From Apostichopus parvimensis (Eukaryota; Echinodermata; Holothuroidea; Aspidochirotida; Stichopodidae), in assembly GCA_000934455.1 (NCBI GenBank), contig KN890816.1, forward strand, positions 3,107 to 33,651: a DNA stretch of 30,545 nucleotides. The letters run 5' to 3'. The position numbers and the translations under genes are program-made. The notes under the pieces were generated by a model that was given only the letters and a program-made list of their open reading frames with translations, was not told the origin of the DNA and did not search any database. Positions 12,520 to 23,600 of this stretch are shown here, in pieces. Within the stretch, counting starts at the first letter, position 1. Every line of letters starts with the position of its first letter.

Positions 12520-12720
12520 ACCGCCTCGCAGCGGCGTAACGATGAGTCTCGGGGCCCCTGGGTCCAGGGAAGGAAGGGCGCCCTGGCTGCTGCGGAGAAT
12601 CAACCGGTGTGCGCACAGCGCACATCACGAGCGCGGAGCGCGAAGTCCCAAAGGCGTAGGTCCAGGGCCCGCTTTAGGGCCCTGGAAGCTCTGGAGTTCT
12701 ACAAGCTCTCTAGTGCAATC
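12520..12720. repeat. GC-rich multi-hairpin repeat fragment
   Basis: This contains a perfect 10-bp stem TCCAGGGCCC / GGGCCCTGGA with a 6-nt loop (12661-12686) and a 7-bp stem TGTGCGC / GCGCACA with a 3-nt loop (12608-12624). It begins at a GCAGCGGCGTAACG motif whose inverse lies near 13655-13670. GC content is far above the flanks. It is likely part of a dispersed element; open frames through it are not credible genes. Confidence 0.6.
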
Positions 12721-13059
12721 TAAGCCGCATATGGAACATTTCGTGGTGATTTTATCGACTGAGATTTTGGGGATAATCTGCGTTCATAGACACATTTTTG
12801 GTCCGCCTTGTTTGTCATACTGGGAACATGAAAATATGTGTTGCAAAGCTAGAATACATTATGAGATTGAAAGGACAATAAGACCAAATGACCAATGTCC
12901 AATTAACATAAACATGTATATTTCCACCCGTGGCGTAACTCCTGTGGATAAATGGTATCCAAGTTCCCGAGAACTTGGAAAGGCTAGAGCTTGAATTTAC
13001 TGAGCCTGGCCTTCTTGTCAGCAAACATATCGATGTTTCCACTTGAAATCGCTGACGCG

Positions 13060-13285
13060 TGCCTAGTATTTTACCGGCCAAATTTGGGCAAAATATCAGC
13101 AAAACGGTGGAAAATATGCCAAATTCGATTTACTGTGTGATACGGAAACATACAGATCAACACACAAATCTTTGGCATCGGCGATTTGGCCGATAACTGA
13201 GGAAAGCATCAGCCAAAGGAGTTCAAAATATGCCAAATTTGTGTCATTTGGCCAGTTATCGGCCAATGTCATGTGGCAACCCTGA
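13060..13285. repeat. Short inverted repeat around GGCCGATAACTG / CAGTTATCGGCC
   Basis: GGCCGATAACTG near 13190 and GGCCAGTTATCGGCC near 13251 are inverse copies, embedded in several AATATGCCAAATT-type words. It looks like a miniature foldback element, but ends were not resolved. Confidence 0.45.
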
Positions 13286-13330
13286 CCGAGAGCGAATTCA
13301 TTGAAATTAGAGGCGCTATTTCGCTATAAT

Positions 13331-13360
13331 ATCAGAGCCGTATATTTATACGGCTCTGAT
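13331..13360. repeat. Perfect 14-bp inverted repeat with 2-nt loop
   Basis: Arms ATCAGAGCCGTATA (13331-13344) and TATACGGCTCTGAT (13347-13360) are exact complements around TT. The arm core repeats the hairpins at 11532-11596, about 1.8 kb away. Confidence 0.95.
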
Positions 13361-14400
13361 AATATGTACCAGCGTAGCCTATCAAGTTCCAGTGTGTACC
13401 TCAGGCTCTTGAGTCAGTCGTGCGGAAAGAAGGATACGAGATTTGCAGTTGCAGGGGCATATGATTTATGACGAACGTATTCACGCACAGAAAAATGTGT
13501 CCATTGTCTCGTTTATAGTTTCTTTTCCAACGAAAACGTGCCGTTTCAAAAAAAAGAAAAAAAAGGGTACCCCTCTTCTAAGTTCTGTACATCAGTGCAG
13601 CGGGGGCCCCCCTTTGGTCGGGGGCACCTGGGTTTGCCCCGTCCGAGCCCATAGGCGTTACGCCGCTGCCGCCTCGTACCCCTATGGTCATGCACCACAT
13701 AATCTTGTCATTACCCAGCTATTTTGTCCTGTCACTATTTTTTCTCCACAACTAAAAAATTCAAATATATGCTTAAGTCACTTCAATCTGAAACAGGCCT
13801 GCAGAGCTACGTCAGGCATGGTCCTTGCCCATACAGCTTGTCGAATAGTGACACCATGATTTGCACTTATAACTATAAATTTCGTCCTTAATTTTTTCAA
13901 CCTCCTTGCGGCTTACACATAGGCGTACGAGGCTATCGGGGGGGGGGGGGGTGGTTATTGGGAGACTGCCCCTAACCAAAACAAATTTCAGGGACTCAAA
14001 ATTCGACAAAAGTTGTTGTCAGGGGCGTCAGGGGCGCCGTGCTACAGCTCCCCCAAAAATAAGAAAAATAAATAGGTAAATAAATAAGAAATAAGTATGA
14101 GAATTCCTAAACAGTTCAAAGCTTTGCCATTTTGCATCTCAGCCACCTAAGATAAACACAAATTTGGGGGAACCCTCTCCTGCACGCGGTGACAAAGGAA
14201 GGATCTGGCCGCGTGCCAACTATTCTAGATACGCCACTGCTTACAAATGACAATGACAATTTCAATAAACTGCTTGCAACCGGCATCAGCATGTTTCATG
14301 CGACTCGTGTGTAGTAAGTTGCGAAAATTCGGGCAATGACTGAAAATTCGGGAATGAACTTTCTGCGCGCAAATTGGGACTGTCCCGTACGCCTATGTGC

Positions 14401-14633
14401 ATGACTCGTTATTACAACTCTGAGCACTGTAATGCGAAACTGAGGAATGGCAGGATTAACCCTAACTACTTTCAGTCATGTCCCTGTATTGCGCAACGCC
14501 ATAACTGCATATTGCACACCTGACCACTGGGAAATCTATACCTCGAACCTGTCCTGTCGACTTGCTGACAGACGTAAAAACAGATCAGAGATACTAGGCC
14601 TAAGCAACAGTGCCGTCATTACACTTAATCACA
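14401..14633 (+). promoter_or_regulatory. Probable SPOUT1 5'UTR and promoter-proximal region
   Basis: This is the stretch between the repeat island and the SPOUT1 start codon. It has no TATA box at a sensible distance, is somewhat CpG-containing, and carries an in-frame TAA just upstream of the ATG. The transcription start cannot be placed by eye. Confidence 0.35.
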
Positions 14634-14696
14634 ATGTCGTCAGAAGAAACACATGATGGCGAGAAGTATCCAAAGAGACCACTCGATAACGCTGAG
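14634..14696 (+). CDS. SPOUT1: SPOUT1 exon 1 (start codon, residues 1-21)
   Basis: The ATG at 14634 has A at -3, and an in-frame TAA (14601-14603) closes the frame upstream. The exon codes a short hydrophilic leader, MSSEETHDGEKYPKRPLDNAE minus its last residue shown here as 14694-14696 (GAG). It ends in phase 0 at a weak donor, GAG|GTTATT. Phase 0 is what exon 2 needs, and a nearby alternative GT (AA|GTATCC, 14666) would put exon 2 out of frame. N-termini in this family are poorly conserved, so this is the least certain exon boundary of the gene. Confidence 0.75.
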
Positions 14697-17600
14697 GTTA
14701 TTCATTTTTACTTACTAAGTCAGCGTGGTATCCAATAAATTATAATAGGAATCAGTTTTGCGAAATCGTGAAGAATGTCCCTCATTAATGTCCCTCATTC
14801 ACGTTGTACCAACATAAATGACTCTCTCTCTCTACTATCAATGAGCACATTTTTTCTTTTCTTGTCTTTGTACGGGGGGTCTGCCTCGTAAGAGCCTCGG
14901 CTTTCTCAGACCTCCTCCACTTGTCACATACATTTTCTTCTATTATTGTGTAATATATTTTGAATGTGGAAACAAATAAATGAAAAATGAAATGAAATTA
15001 ATATACCATTCTAAACTAATTTATTCTAGCTTGCTGACAATTTAACAATGCATCATACATTCTCATGGATTCTTTCACAAGAATCTTCCACAACAAGGCA
15101 AACTTGTCTTAATGACAGGGGTACTCTGTAAAATGTATGTATCTATAGCCTTGAACCAGCAGTACATGTACTGCAAACTCAAATCAGCCAACAGTCATTT
15201 GTAGTTTCTTGTGATAAGTAAGTCACTTAAGAGGTTGTTGTTGTATTTAGTATTGATTAGCTTAGCATTCATGTTGAGGATTACTATACAGTAGCCCTAA
15301 AAGTATGTTTCTTTCCCAAGCAACTAAAATGCCTGTGATTATAGTAAATTACACTAATACTCGCTAAAGATATATTTGTGATGAAAAAATTATATCATTT
15401 GGAAGGTGTAAGATGTTTAAATATATAATGAAATATTCGTTTTTCCTGTTTCTATTGTATTCATGAAGGACTGGGAATGGATGAAGTACAAAGATCAAAG
15501 TAAGTTGACAATGTAAAGTGTTAATACACATATAACCCTGTCTAGGAGTTAGAAAAGTTTTCAAGTATTCAAAGTTTGTACCTGGTAAAGTTTCTCTCAT
15601 TTCATGTTAATTTCACCAAACATACTTTTGCTATGTACAGTGATATTTGTTTTTTACTAACGCACAAAAGGTTGCTTAATGAAAACTTTGCTAATATGGA
15701 GGTCATTATGCTAGATTTGTTTGCTTCTGTGATAAGCATTGTCATCAAAAAGTCATTTGTGTTTGTTTTTAACAATATCTGGAATAGTTTATGGATTAAT
15801 TGACCGATCTTTCTTTGTAGTGAGAGTCGTTTGGAAGGAGAGACAGGAGAAGAAATTGAAACGTCAAGAAGAAAAGAAAGCTAAAAGAAGGAGAGTAGAA
15901 GCTGAAGAAAAAGCAGCTCTCAAAGCACAACAAAAAACATGGAGAGGTGAGAAAATATGTAAGATGTTAGCAGTCATTTATGACAGTTGGTGTTATTGTT
16001 CTCCTCATTTTTGTTCTTGTTCTTGGCTTTTCACACCACTTCTTCCCTTTGAAAATGAAACCAATTTTGACCAGAGTGGAAATTTGTGAAGAGAAATATT
16101 TTTGATGCAGGAAATGATACGTTTAGTAAATTCACTCCACTGTTTCTGAGCTCAAGAAATTCTATAAATAAATTTAATAAACAATGACATAGGGAACAAA
16201 AGAAACAAATGAATATAAATAGTGTTAATTACTTATGATAGATACCTACCTTCATTTGCATGCTAATTTTTTTCGGGTATTTTTGAAGCAAGAAAGCCTC
16301 ATGGCTTTTGATGTTTGTCTAGATCATTTTGTATTAACCTTTGTTGACTGGAGAACCCTTCATACTTTTTCCAAAGTATGCATCCAAGGATAAGTAGTAG
16401 AATTAAGACTGTATGATTCCATTGTTATAGTGAAGATAGTATCTACAAAATTATCCCAGAAAATGCTAGATTTAGAGGGGTTTTTTTCTTCTTAAACACT
16501 TAGCAAAATTTGCAGTTTGATTAGAGGCTACATATATTGATGTGCTCAGGGTCTAAAGTTTACAAGATCATTTGATATCATTCACCACTGTGCAAGTAAA
16601 ATGTCCCTGCCTGGGTGTAATAACTTTTCCAATGGTGGTGCTATTTGAGTTTGCTCCAGATTTGAAAAAAATCACATGCTACAAGTAACGTTCAGTCTTG
16701 AAGTACTATAAATTATGTGAATATTATTTCTAAAACACTGAAATCCAGAAAACGAAAACAGGAAAAAATAATTTGAGCAGTTTTTTTATTAACAATGATT
16801 AAAGAGTTCCAGAGATGAGGGGCTGCAAAATGTGACCTTGTAAACTGGTTATAGAAAGTTGAAAGAATCACAGGAATGCAGGTTATGGCCAGGCCGTTGT
16901 CTCCTTTGATAAGCTGGAGTAGATGTTGTAAATGTAGCTGTGGGTGAGCAGAAGGACTTTGACAACGATGCTTGAAGTTTTCTAAGCATTGATGTCTGGA
17001 TTGATGTCTTAATTCTTTCTTTTTTTCTTGTTTGTTCGTTTTAGGCCGAAAGTATACAGTCAGTGTAGCTTTACCTGGATCCATCATGGACAATGCCCAA
17101 TCACCAGAACTACGAACTTACCTCGCTGGACAGGTACCAGTCTTTGTTATTTAAACTTAATTTTGTCCTTCCAGTGATTTGGTTGACATTTGTGCGGAGA
17201 AAGCAGTTAGAAAGAGAAGTGGGAGTTTACGGGGAGTTGCTAGAGAAGGGTGAAAATGAATGAAATTTAGTCCTTTGAATGAGGTGTGTTTCTGACAATA
17301 ATGGTTTGCCATGTTTTCAATTAAGTTTGATAAGCAACAGGTGTGTGTAGCATTATACACTGTATCTCCAATTACCCTAATGCTGTTGCCAGATGTCATG
17401 AAATTGCTACATTTGTTGAATTTTTGGATGCAATTCAACATGATTAAATTTCGTACAAATTTGTACATTGGTAAATGCAATGCTTGTTGTTTGCAGTCGT
17501 TTCAAAAATCGTTACATGTACTCGAGCTTAAATTAATTTTCTTACGAATGAGCAATTTTATTTACAATACTTGTCCTTTGTAGATTGCGAGAGCCCTTGT

Positions 17601-20600
17601 GGTCTTCAGTGTAGATGAGGTGGTCATATTTGATGAGACAGGTTCTTCTAAAGGGTAAGAGTTTTAGTCTCTATACATAGTTCATATAGTTATGTTAAAA
17701 AATAATTTAAAGCACCAGTTTTGAAGTTATTAATGACATATTGAATAACTTCTACACTGGATTCTGCGAGTGTAAGGTGATCAATTTGAATTGGAAGGCT
17801 GTTATGAAGCACCCTGTCTGTGGTGTTTACAGAATATGTCAGTCTTTATCAAGCCTGTATTCTGAAGAAATGCCCTATGAAATGACCTATCGTGCAGAAC
17901 ACAGTCTGTATGTTGATATAGTTTTATGAAATCTTTAAGTTGCACTGAGCGAAATAAGGACTTTTTGATCAGAAAAAGTTAAGTTGACCTTGTGTCAGTG
18001 AGAAATATCTTGCCCAAGTTTGTTTTTACGTTAATGCCCGAGTTTGTTAGATCAGGTACTCCAGCATTGCCTAAAATCAACAGAGGGCTCTGTCATCTCT
18101 GTTTCATATCTACTTCAGCGATGCTAGACAAGCTGGGGTTTTCTGACTGCAGATCATATACAATTTTGGTTGTTATTTTTAAAGAAGAGAACTTTTGGAA
18201 CATAGTTTTGAAGTTTCAAGTCAACCTAATTGTTTTTAACACTTTAAACTTGTGTTTTCTAAAGCAATTTTTTTTTGCGTTTGGTTTAACTGCACGAGTG
18301 GAACCTTGAACTAGTCAATCAACCAGCATGGCTGGATGTAAGTTCATCCACCGTGTTCCCATGCCCGTGATCACTTTCACGCAACCGTGTCACTTTCATT
18401 CAGAAATCGTGTAAACAGCATTGATCACGGGGCATGAGAATCGACATGACAATGCCTATCTTTACAGAAATGCCGGAAAGCCCCATCGAAATCGACACTT
18501 ATCTTTTATCACCTTTAAAAGTGTTTAAAATGAAATTTTAACCAATAAATCAGATTCTCATTTTCATACACAGTGATAGCACTGAAGGGTCATTTGCTGG
18601 TGTTGGGAAGAAGGGTCAAGCCAATGTCCAGCTGGCTAGAATCCTACAGTATTTGGAATGCCCACAGTAAGTACAAATAATTGAAGCGGGTTCCGTGGTA
18701 AAGATTATGGTATGAATAATCGTGTGTCAATGGCAGAAGACAAATAACGATACATGAAACTGTACAACTGTAACAACTGTAACAAAAGTAAAATTTCTGT
18801 TTTGGTGACGAATAATTTGAAAGTGAAAAATGTCAGTGGTGACAGTTTGTAGATGAAGGGAGTGAAACTCATCACCATGATTATTAGTGTAGAATTTGTT
18901 ATACACTGTCAGAAGTAATTTATGCCTAGGGGGGTGTTCTTGGGATTTTGAGAAGGGAGGGGGTGCAAGTATGGGGGAGTGACATCTGACAAGTATTGAC
19001 ATTGCAAGTAAAACATTAATCTTCTAAATAATCAGGTTTCCCGTTAAGTCAAAATGCTTTCTTTAAGAAAAAAAAAGAAGTAAAAAAACCTTTTGACTTT
19101 TAATATCAACTCTGGGTTTTGGTCAAAATATGGTTCCTGTTTCAGTTCTCTGTTGCTGATTTTCTGTTGGGTCTCGTTTGTCACAGATGGAAAGTCTGAC
19201 TTGAGGTTTCAATTCCTCGATGCCTCATCTACGAGTTCCTACAAATCCATGTATTCTGTAGGCCTCTTGCAAGTTACAACATACTGTGGGTGTAGAACAT
19301 TTAGTTTACGCTCTACTCAAGTTGGTAATCTACATTTGCATAAATTGGGTATGATGTAAAGATATTATTACTAAGACTGACACTTGCAGGTTTATCCTTA
19401 GGTAACCTGCACCCTTTATGTTAGGTTGTCCAAACAACAAGGTTCGCGGTCCAAATAGTGTCGCTGTATATAGAACAGCTGATTTATGAGAATACCTGTT
19501 GATTGTCTATTGGATGATGACCTTTGACTTTTATGTAAAATTGTCCAAACAGTAAGGTTGGTCGTCCAACAGTATTAATGTATAACGGAAGATATGATGG
19601 AAGGATCTGCCTGTAAATTGAATGATTGTTTTGGAAGTGTAAGTGCAGCCCTTTTAGACTGTCCGACCCAGAACCATTAGGTTTCTTGGTTCAATTCCCC
19701 AGTAGGAACCAGATTCTTTTGACCTATTTCAAATTTGCTGATGAGTGGCGTCTTCTGTGGAATTGGTATTTCTGGTTTACAAAATTGGGAATATTGGCAA
19801 GCCTATTCAAGCTACATATGGCAACAAGGGTTAAAAAACTTAGGCATAAACTATTTAATTCTTGTCTAATCAAATTTATATTCTACAATAGCATAGACAG
19901 CTATTATGTTAATATATTAATTCTGGGACTGATTCTTGTAGGTTTGTGTTGTTGAATTGAATGATTGTTTCATTGGTGAAGCTGTAACCCTTTAGAGTGT
20001 TTGCCCTACAATCATTAGGTTCCGATTCAAATCTTCAGCGGGAACAAAAATATTCTTGATTCACTCTAAATTGAAACTTTGCAGTGTCGTAGAGCGGAAT
20101 CTTCTGTGGAACTGGTATTTCTTGCATCGGAATTTGGTAACATCCGATTGTCTGTTCTTTAGTTTTGAAACAATTGAATGCATGCGGTGCCACCACCTCC
20201 CTCGGTATGTGAGAAAATGGGTCAAATGCCGGATGGATACCCTCATCTGTCTGATGAAAATGTTCAGTGACAGTCCCGGCAGTAGGAATGGGTGCGACAA
20301 TTACAGCGCCCGCCCTGTAGCTCCTTGAACACTCATCGAAAAGAGAAGGCTTAGTATAAGTCGGTGTTTATCCACGATCATCACCTGGATAGGGGTTCAA
20401 TGTGTGTCTGTTGGCTTCCTAAACCTTAGGAAATACTAAATTAAACTGTCCTTGGAGCGGGAAGGGTTGCGACAATTACAATCCTGCCTCGTAACTCACT
20501 GAACACTCATTTGAAAGAGCCAGCTCGGTATAGGTCGGTGTTTAGACACAACCATCACATGAATAGGCTTTCAGTGACCTTCTGTAAGCATGCCAACCCT

Positions 20601-23600
20601 TGAGAATTACTAGATTGAACTAAACTAAACTTTGAGGATAGCTTTGGCTGTCTGATGAGAAATGAAGTCGTCTCAACCATGGCTAGACCCGGTAAGAGCA
20701 GGATTAGTCACATTCTACTCTGCCGTGAATCCAAGCTCCTTGTAGTCATGAATATTCATCATATAGGTTCAGACTGATATTATGATTGCAGCTGTTCATA
20801 TTCATACATGGAGATCGGCTCCATACCACAATCAGTGCATGTCATTAAAGGTTTTTGTAAATTAACTAGACTTTTAACTTCTTTTTATTTCTGTATTTCT
20901 GCCAGATATCTCCGGAAAAACTTCTTTCCGATGCACCAGGATCTGAAATATGCGGGTAAGTGTAACAGAAACCTAAATAGTTGAAACTAGAAAGCCAGAT
21001 CTGGTTTTTAGTGTTGTCTTTGCTTTAGCTCAGTGGCATAATCAAATGTGCATATTTGTGTCCCCTTTTTTTTCATTCGCATGCATAGTACTTTTATTAG
21101 CTTCTTTTGTAATTTGGGGTAGATTTGCGAAATTTGCAAAAATATTGCAAACAAAAAGTTGTGTAATTTGTGATGAATACTTGGAAACATTTCGGAGTTC
21201 TTTTTCCAAAATAAACTTGAAGATTTTTTCTTTGGAAGGTCCAGAAAATACCGTAGGAATAAAATTTAGTAGGTAATGCTATTCAAAGATTACAGGCCAA
21301 GCTCACAGGCAGCTTGATCTATTCTTAATGAAGAGACGGAGACATTAAAAACATTGAGACATTTTGACTTCTCGAGTCGTGAGTACTTCAAATGATAATC
21401 TCCATAGTCTGTTGCACGGGAAGGTTCCAAGTTTGAAGTTTAGACCAGCAAAATCCAAGTGAAGCTGGATGTTGTCCTCTTAAAGCTTCTGAGGCATCTT
21501 CTCGCTACAAAAACGTTCTGCTTCTTCTAACCGAAGGAAAAGATACTCTTTCTCGATCCCTTCCGTCTAATTGTTAACCCTTGACCTCTCCAAGGTTTGC
21601 TGAATCCTCTGGACTGTCCGCATCATCTCCGAGCCGACCAGAAGTCACCGTTCAGGGAAGGAGTGGTCAGTAACTACACACCAAGCAAGAAGAAGGGATC
21701 ATGTGTCTACATCGGCCTAAAAAAGGTGACGATACGATTAACGGAAATGAAAAAAACAAAAAATTATTTACGATTCAGAAGAGGTAGCTCTGTTTTCATC
21801 TAGTTTACTCAGTAGTAATCTGTAATAGGATCTTTAGTCCTACCTTTAGTTTAGTGCAACCAGTTGCTTTGAAGAACCCATGAAATTCAATCAAAATGTT
21901 ACAAGAGATCCCTCTGCAGAGGATAAAAATGATGTTTGATATTACCTCTTTGATAAAAGCCGTAGAAGCCACATGAAAGGTCATGGAATTTGTCACTGGA
22001 ATATTCATTCGACTGTATCCTTAAATGAATGATGTAAAACTTCCTGGGCAAAGTGATATAGTTGTATAATAATTGCCAAAAAATGACCTTTCATTTATTG
22101 ATGTAATTATATATAAAATGCCAAAAAAGCAAGCAACTATTCATTTCCTGATATAATCGTATGTGAAATGCCGAATTTCTCTTGGAATCCCTTCCTTGCT
22201 GCTTTCTTGGTTGTATCGAATGAAACTGGGGCCTAACCCTGGTTATACGGTATGCAAAGTACTTTGGATTCTGAATGGCGCCCGCAGACAGGGATCGCCA
22301 CCAACAAAGTGCTGGAAAGGTGGGTTGGTAAAGTGCTGGCAGTGTAACCCAGAGGTCAATGTTTCAATTCTTATTCCAGCAATAGTTTTATTTTCTATCT
22401 TTATTACTTTGACTGGTGGTTCATGTTTGTCACTGGAGGGCATTACGGTTAAAACCGTTGATAGAGGCATCTATTCCAAAACAGTGAAAACTCGCAACTG
22501 GAAAGATCTGTTGTGCTAACATTTCAGAAAGAATTGCAAAGTTACGGTCATTGTTCAGAATTTCTTCAAAAGATGTATGATTTTTTTTTTCTTCAAATTT
22601 TCATTTTACTATGCTGTCAATTTGACATTCCCTTCGTAATTGTAACTACCTACCATCGATGGTTGAGAATTAATTGTTATATGTGTGAAATACACTAACG
22701 AGGGTTACTAACCATTCTCTCGTAACATTTTATCAGATTTTTTTTGGGGTTCTGTTATAGGAGGCCAGAGTTGACAAACAGATCCAAGCTGGTCTTAGGG
22801 TGACTGTGCAAATAGACGAAGATGAAAACGTGGAACACGGTAAGATAAATATAAGCCTTTTAATGGCCTTGTACTGGTTATTAAAAGTTAGGGCGCCCTC
22901 AATCACCAGTAAGTGCCAACCATGAAAATATTAAAATAAACAGCCAAAGGTCGGTGCTCTGGTTTTCCATTTATTCTTTTATTTCACGATGAACTGTTGA
23001 AACATAAACAAATGACAAATCATAAACATCTTATTGAAACGTAAGACAAAACAGATGTGCTAAAGGGGCATGGCAATCAGGACATTAGGGGTGTGTAAAA
23101 GGTAAAACTAGAACTGTATGGTCACAACATCGTGAAAGTTTATAAAGAGAATGCTGTCACTCTCTTCAGCTGACTAGTCCAGTGGGCAACTGCCAGTTAC
23201 TTAGAACTTAAATGCATAGAAGATCATGTGTTAGCTATTACTAATTGAGGTAGAGAAACATCACAGGAAAAGGACCAAACAATCCTGTGACAAATCACTA
23301 TGCACAGTTAAGGTAACCATAGCAACATAACTAAAAACGGGGGATGCTGCAGAAAGAGGTAGATACTGAAGGACATGAAACTCGCATGTAAACCCAGTCA
23401 AAAACCCCAACTATAGTAACTTAATACAAAATCATAACAAAGGTAAATGATCAAAACTGATATAAGGATCACAATAATACAGATGAATATTTGGTTACAT
23501 ACTATAGGCCAAGTAACGCTACTTCAACCCGCCACCCTGACAAGGACAGAAAATGAAAAGTAAATGGCAACAAAAACATTGGAGATAAATTAAGAAAACC

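Larger units (their letters stand above)
11441..14400. mobile_element. Island of nested, inverted repeats (probable non-autonomous elements)
   Basis: The segment at about 11650-11960 recurs in inverted orientation at about 14095-14340; both copies share GCAACCGGCATCAGCATG and the AGAATTCCTAAACA edge. The match extends to about 12206-12233 (CAACTTTTGCCGAGTTTTGA) against its inverse near 13990-14015. Motifs of the form CAGYGGCGTA recur at 11740, 12527, 12930, 13650 and 14231, like element ends. G runs at 11627-11637, 11961-11972 and 13938-13951 interrupt it. No transposase is visible, so the family is unassigned. The island is GC-richer than its flanks. Confidence 0.6.

Noticed and set aside
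12512-12994. 160-codon + strand open frame
   Set aside because: It runs through the GC-rich hairpin repeat and across unrelated sequence; the length reflects few stop codons in GC-rich DNA, and no domain is visible.
13443-13859. 138-codon + strand open frame
   Set aside because: It crosses a poly-A/AAG run and repeat ends within the inverted-repeat island; no protein family signal.
15739-16089. 116-codon open frame containing SPOUT1 exon 3
   Set aside because: Only 15821-15946 is coding. The rest is intron read-through on both sides, with a clear acceptor and donor at the exon edges.
17741-18309. Two + strand open frames of 62 and 105 codons in intron 5
   Set aside because: No splice signals in phase with the neighbouring exons and no similarity to SPOUT1; the flanking exons join directly.
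20640-20780. CTGATGAG near 20650, considered as snoRNA box C or hammerhead core
   Set aside because: No box D or GAAA at a suitable distance and no closing stem.
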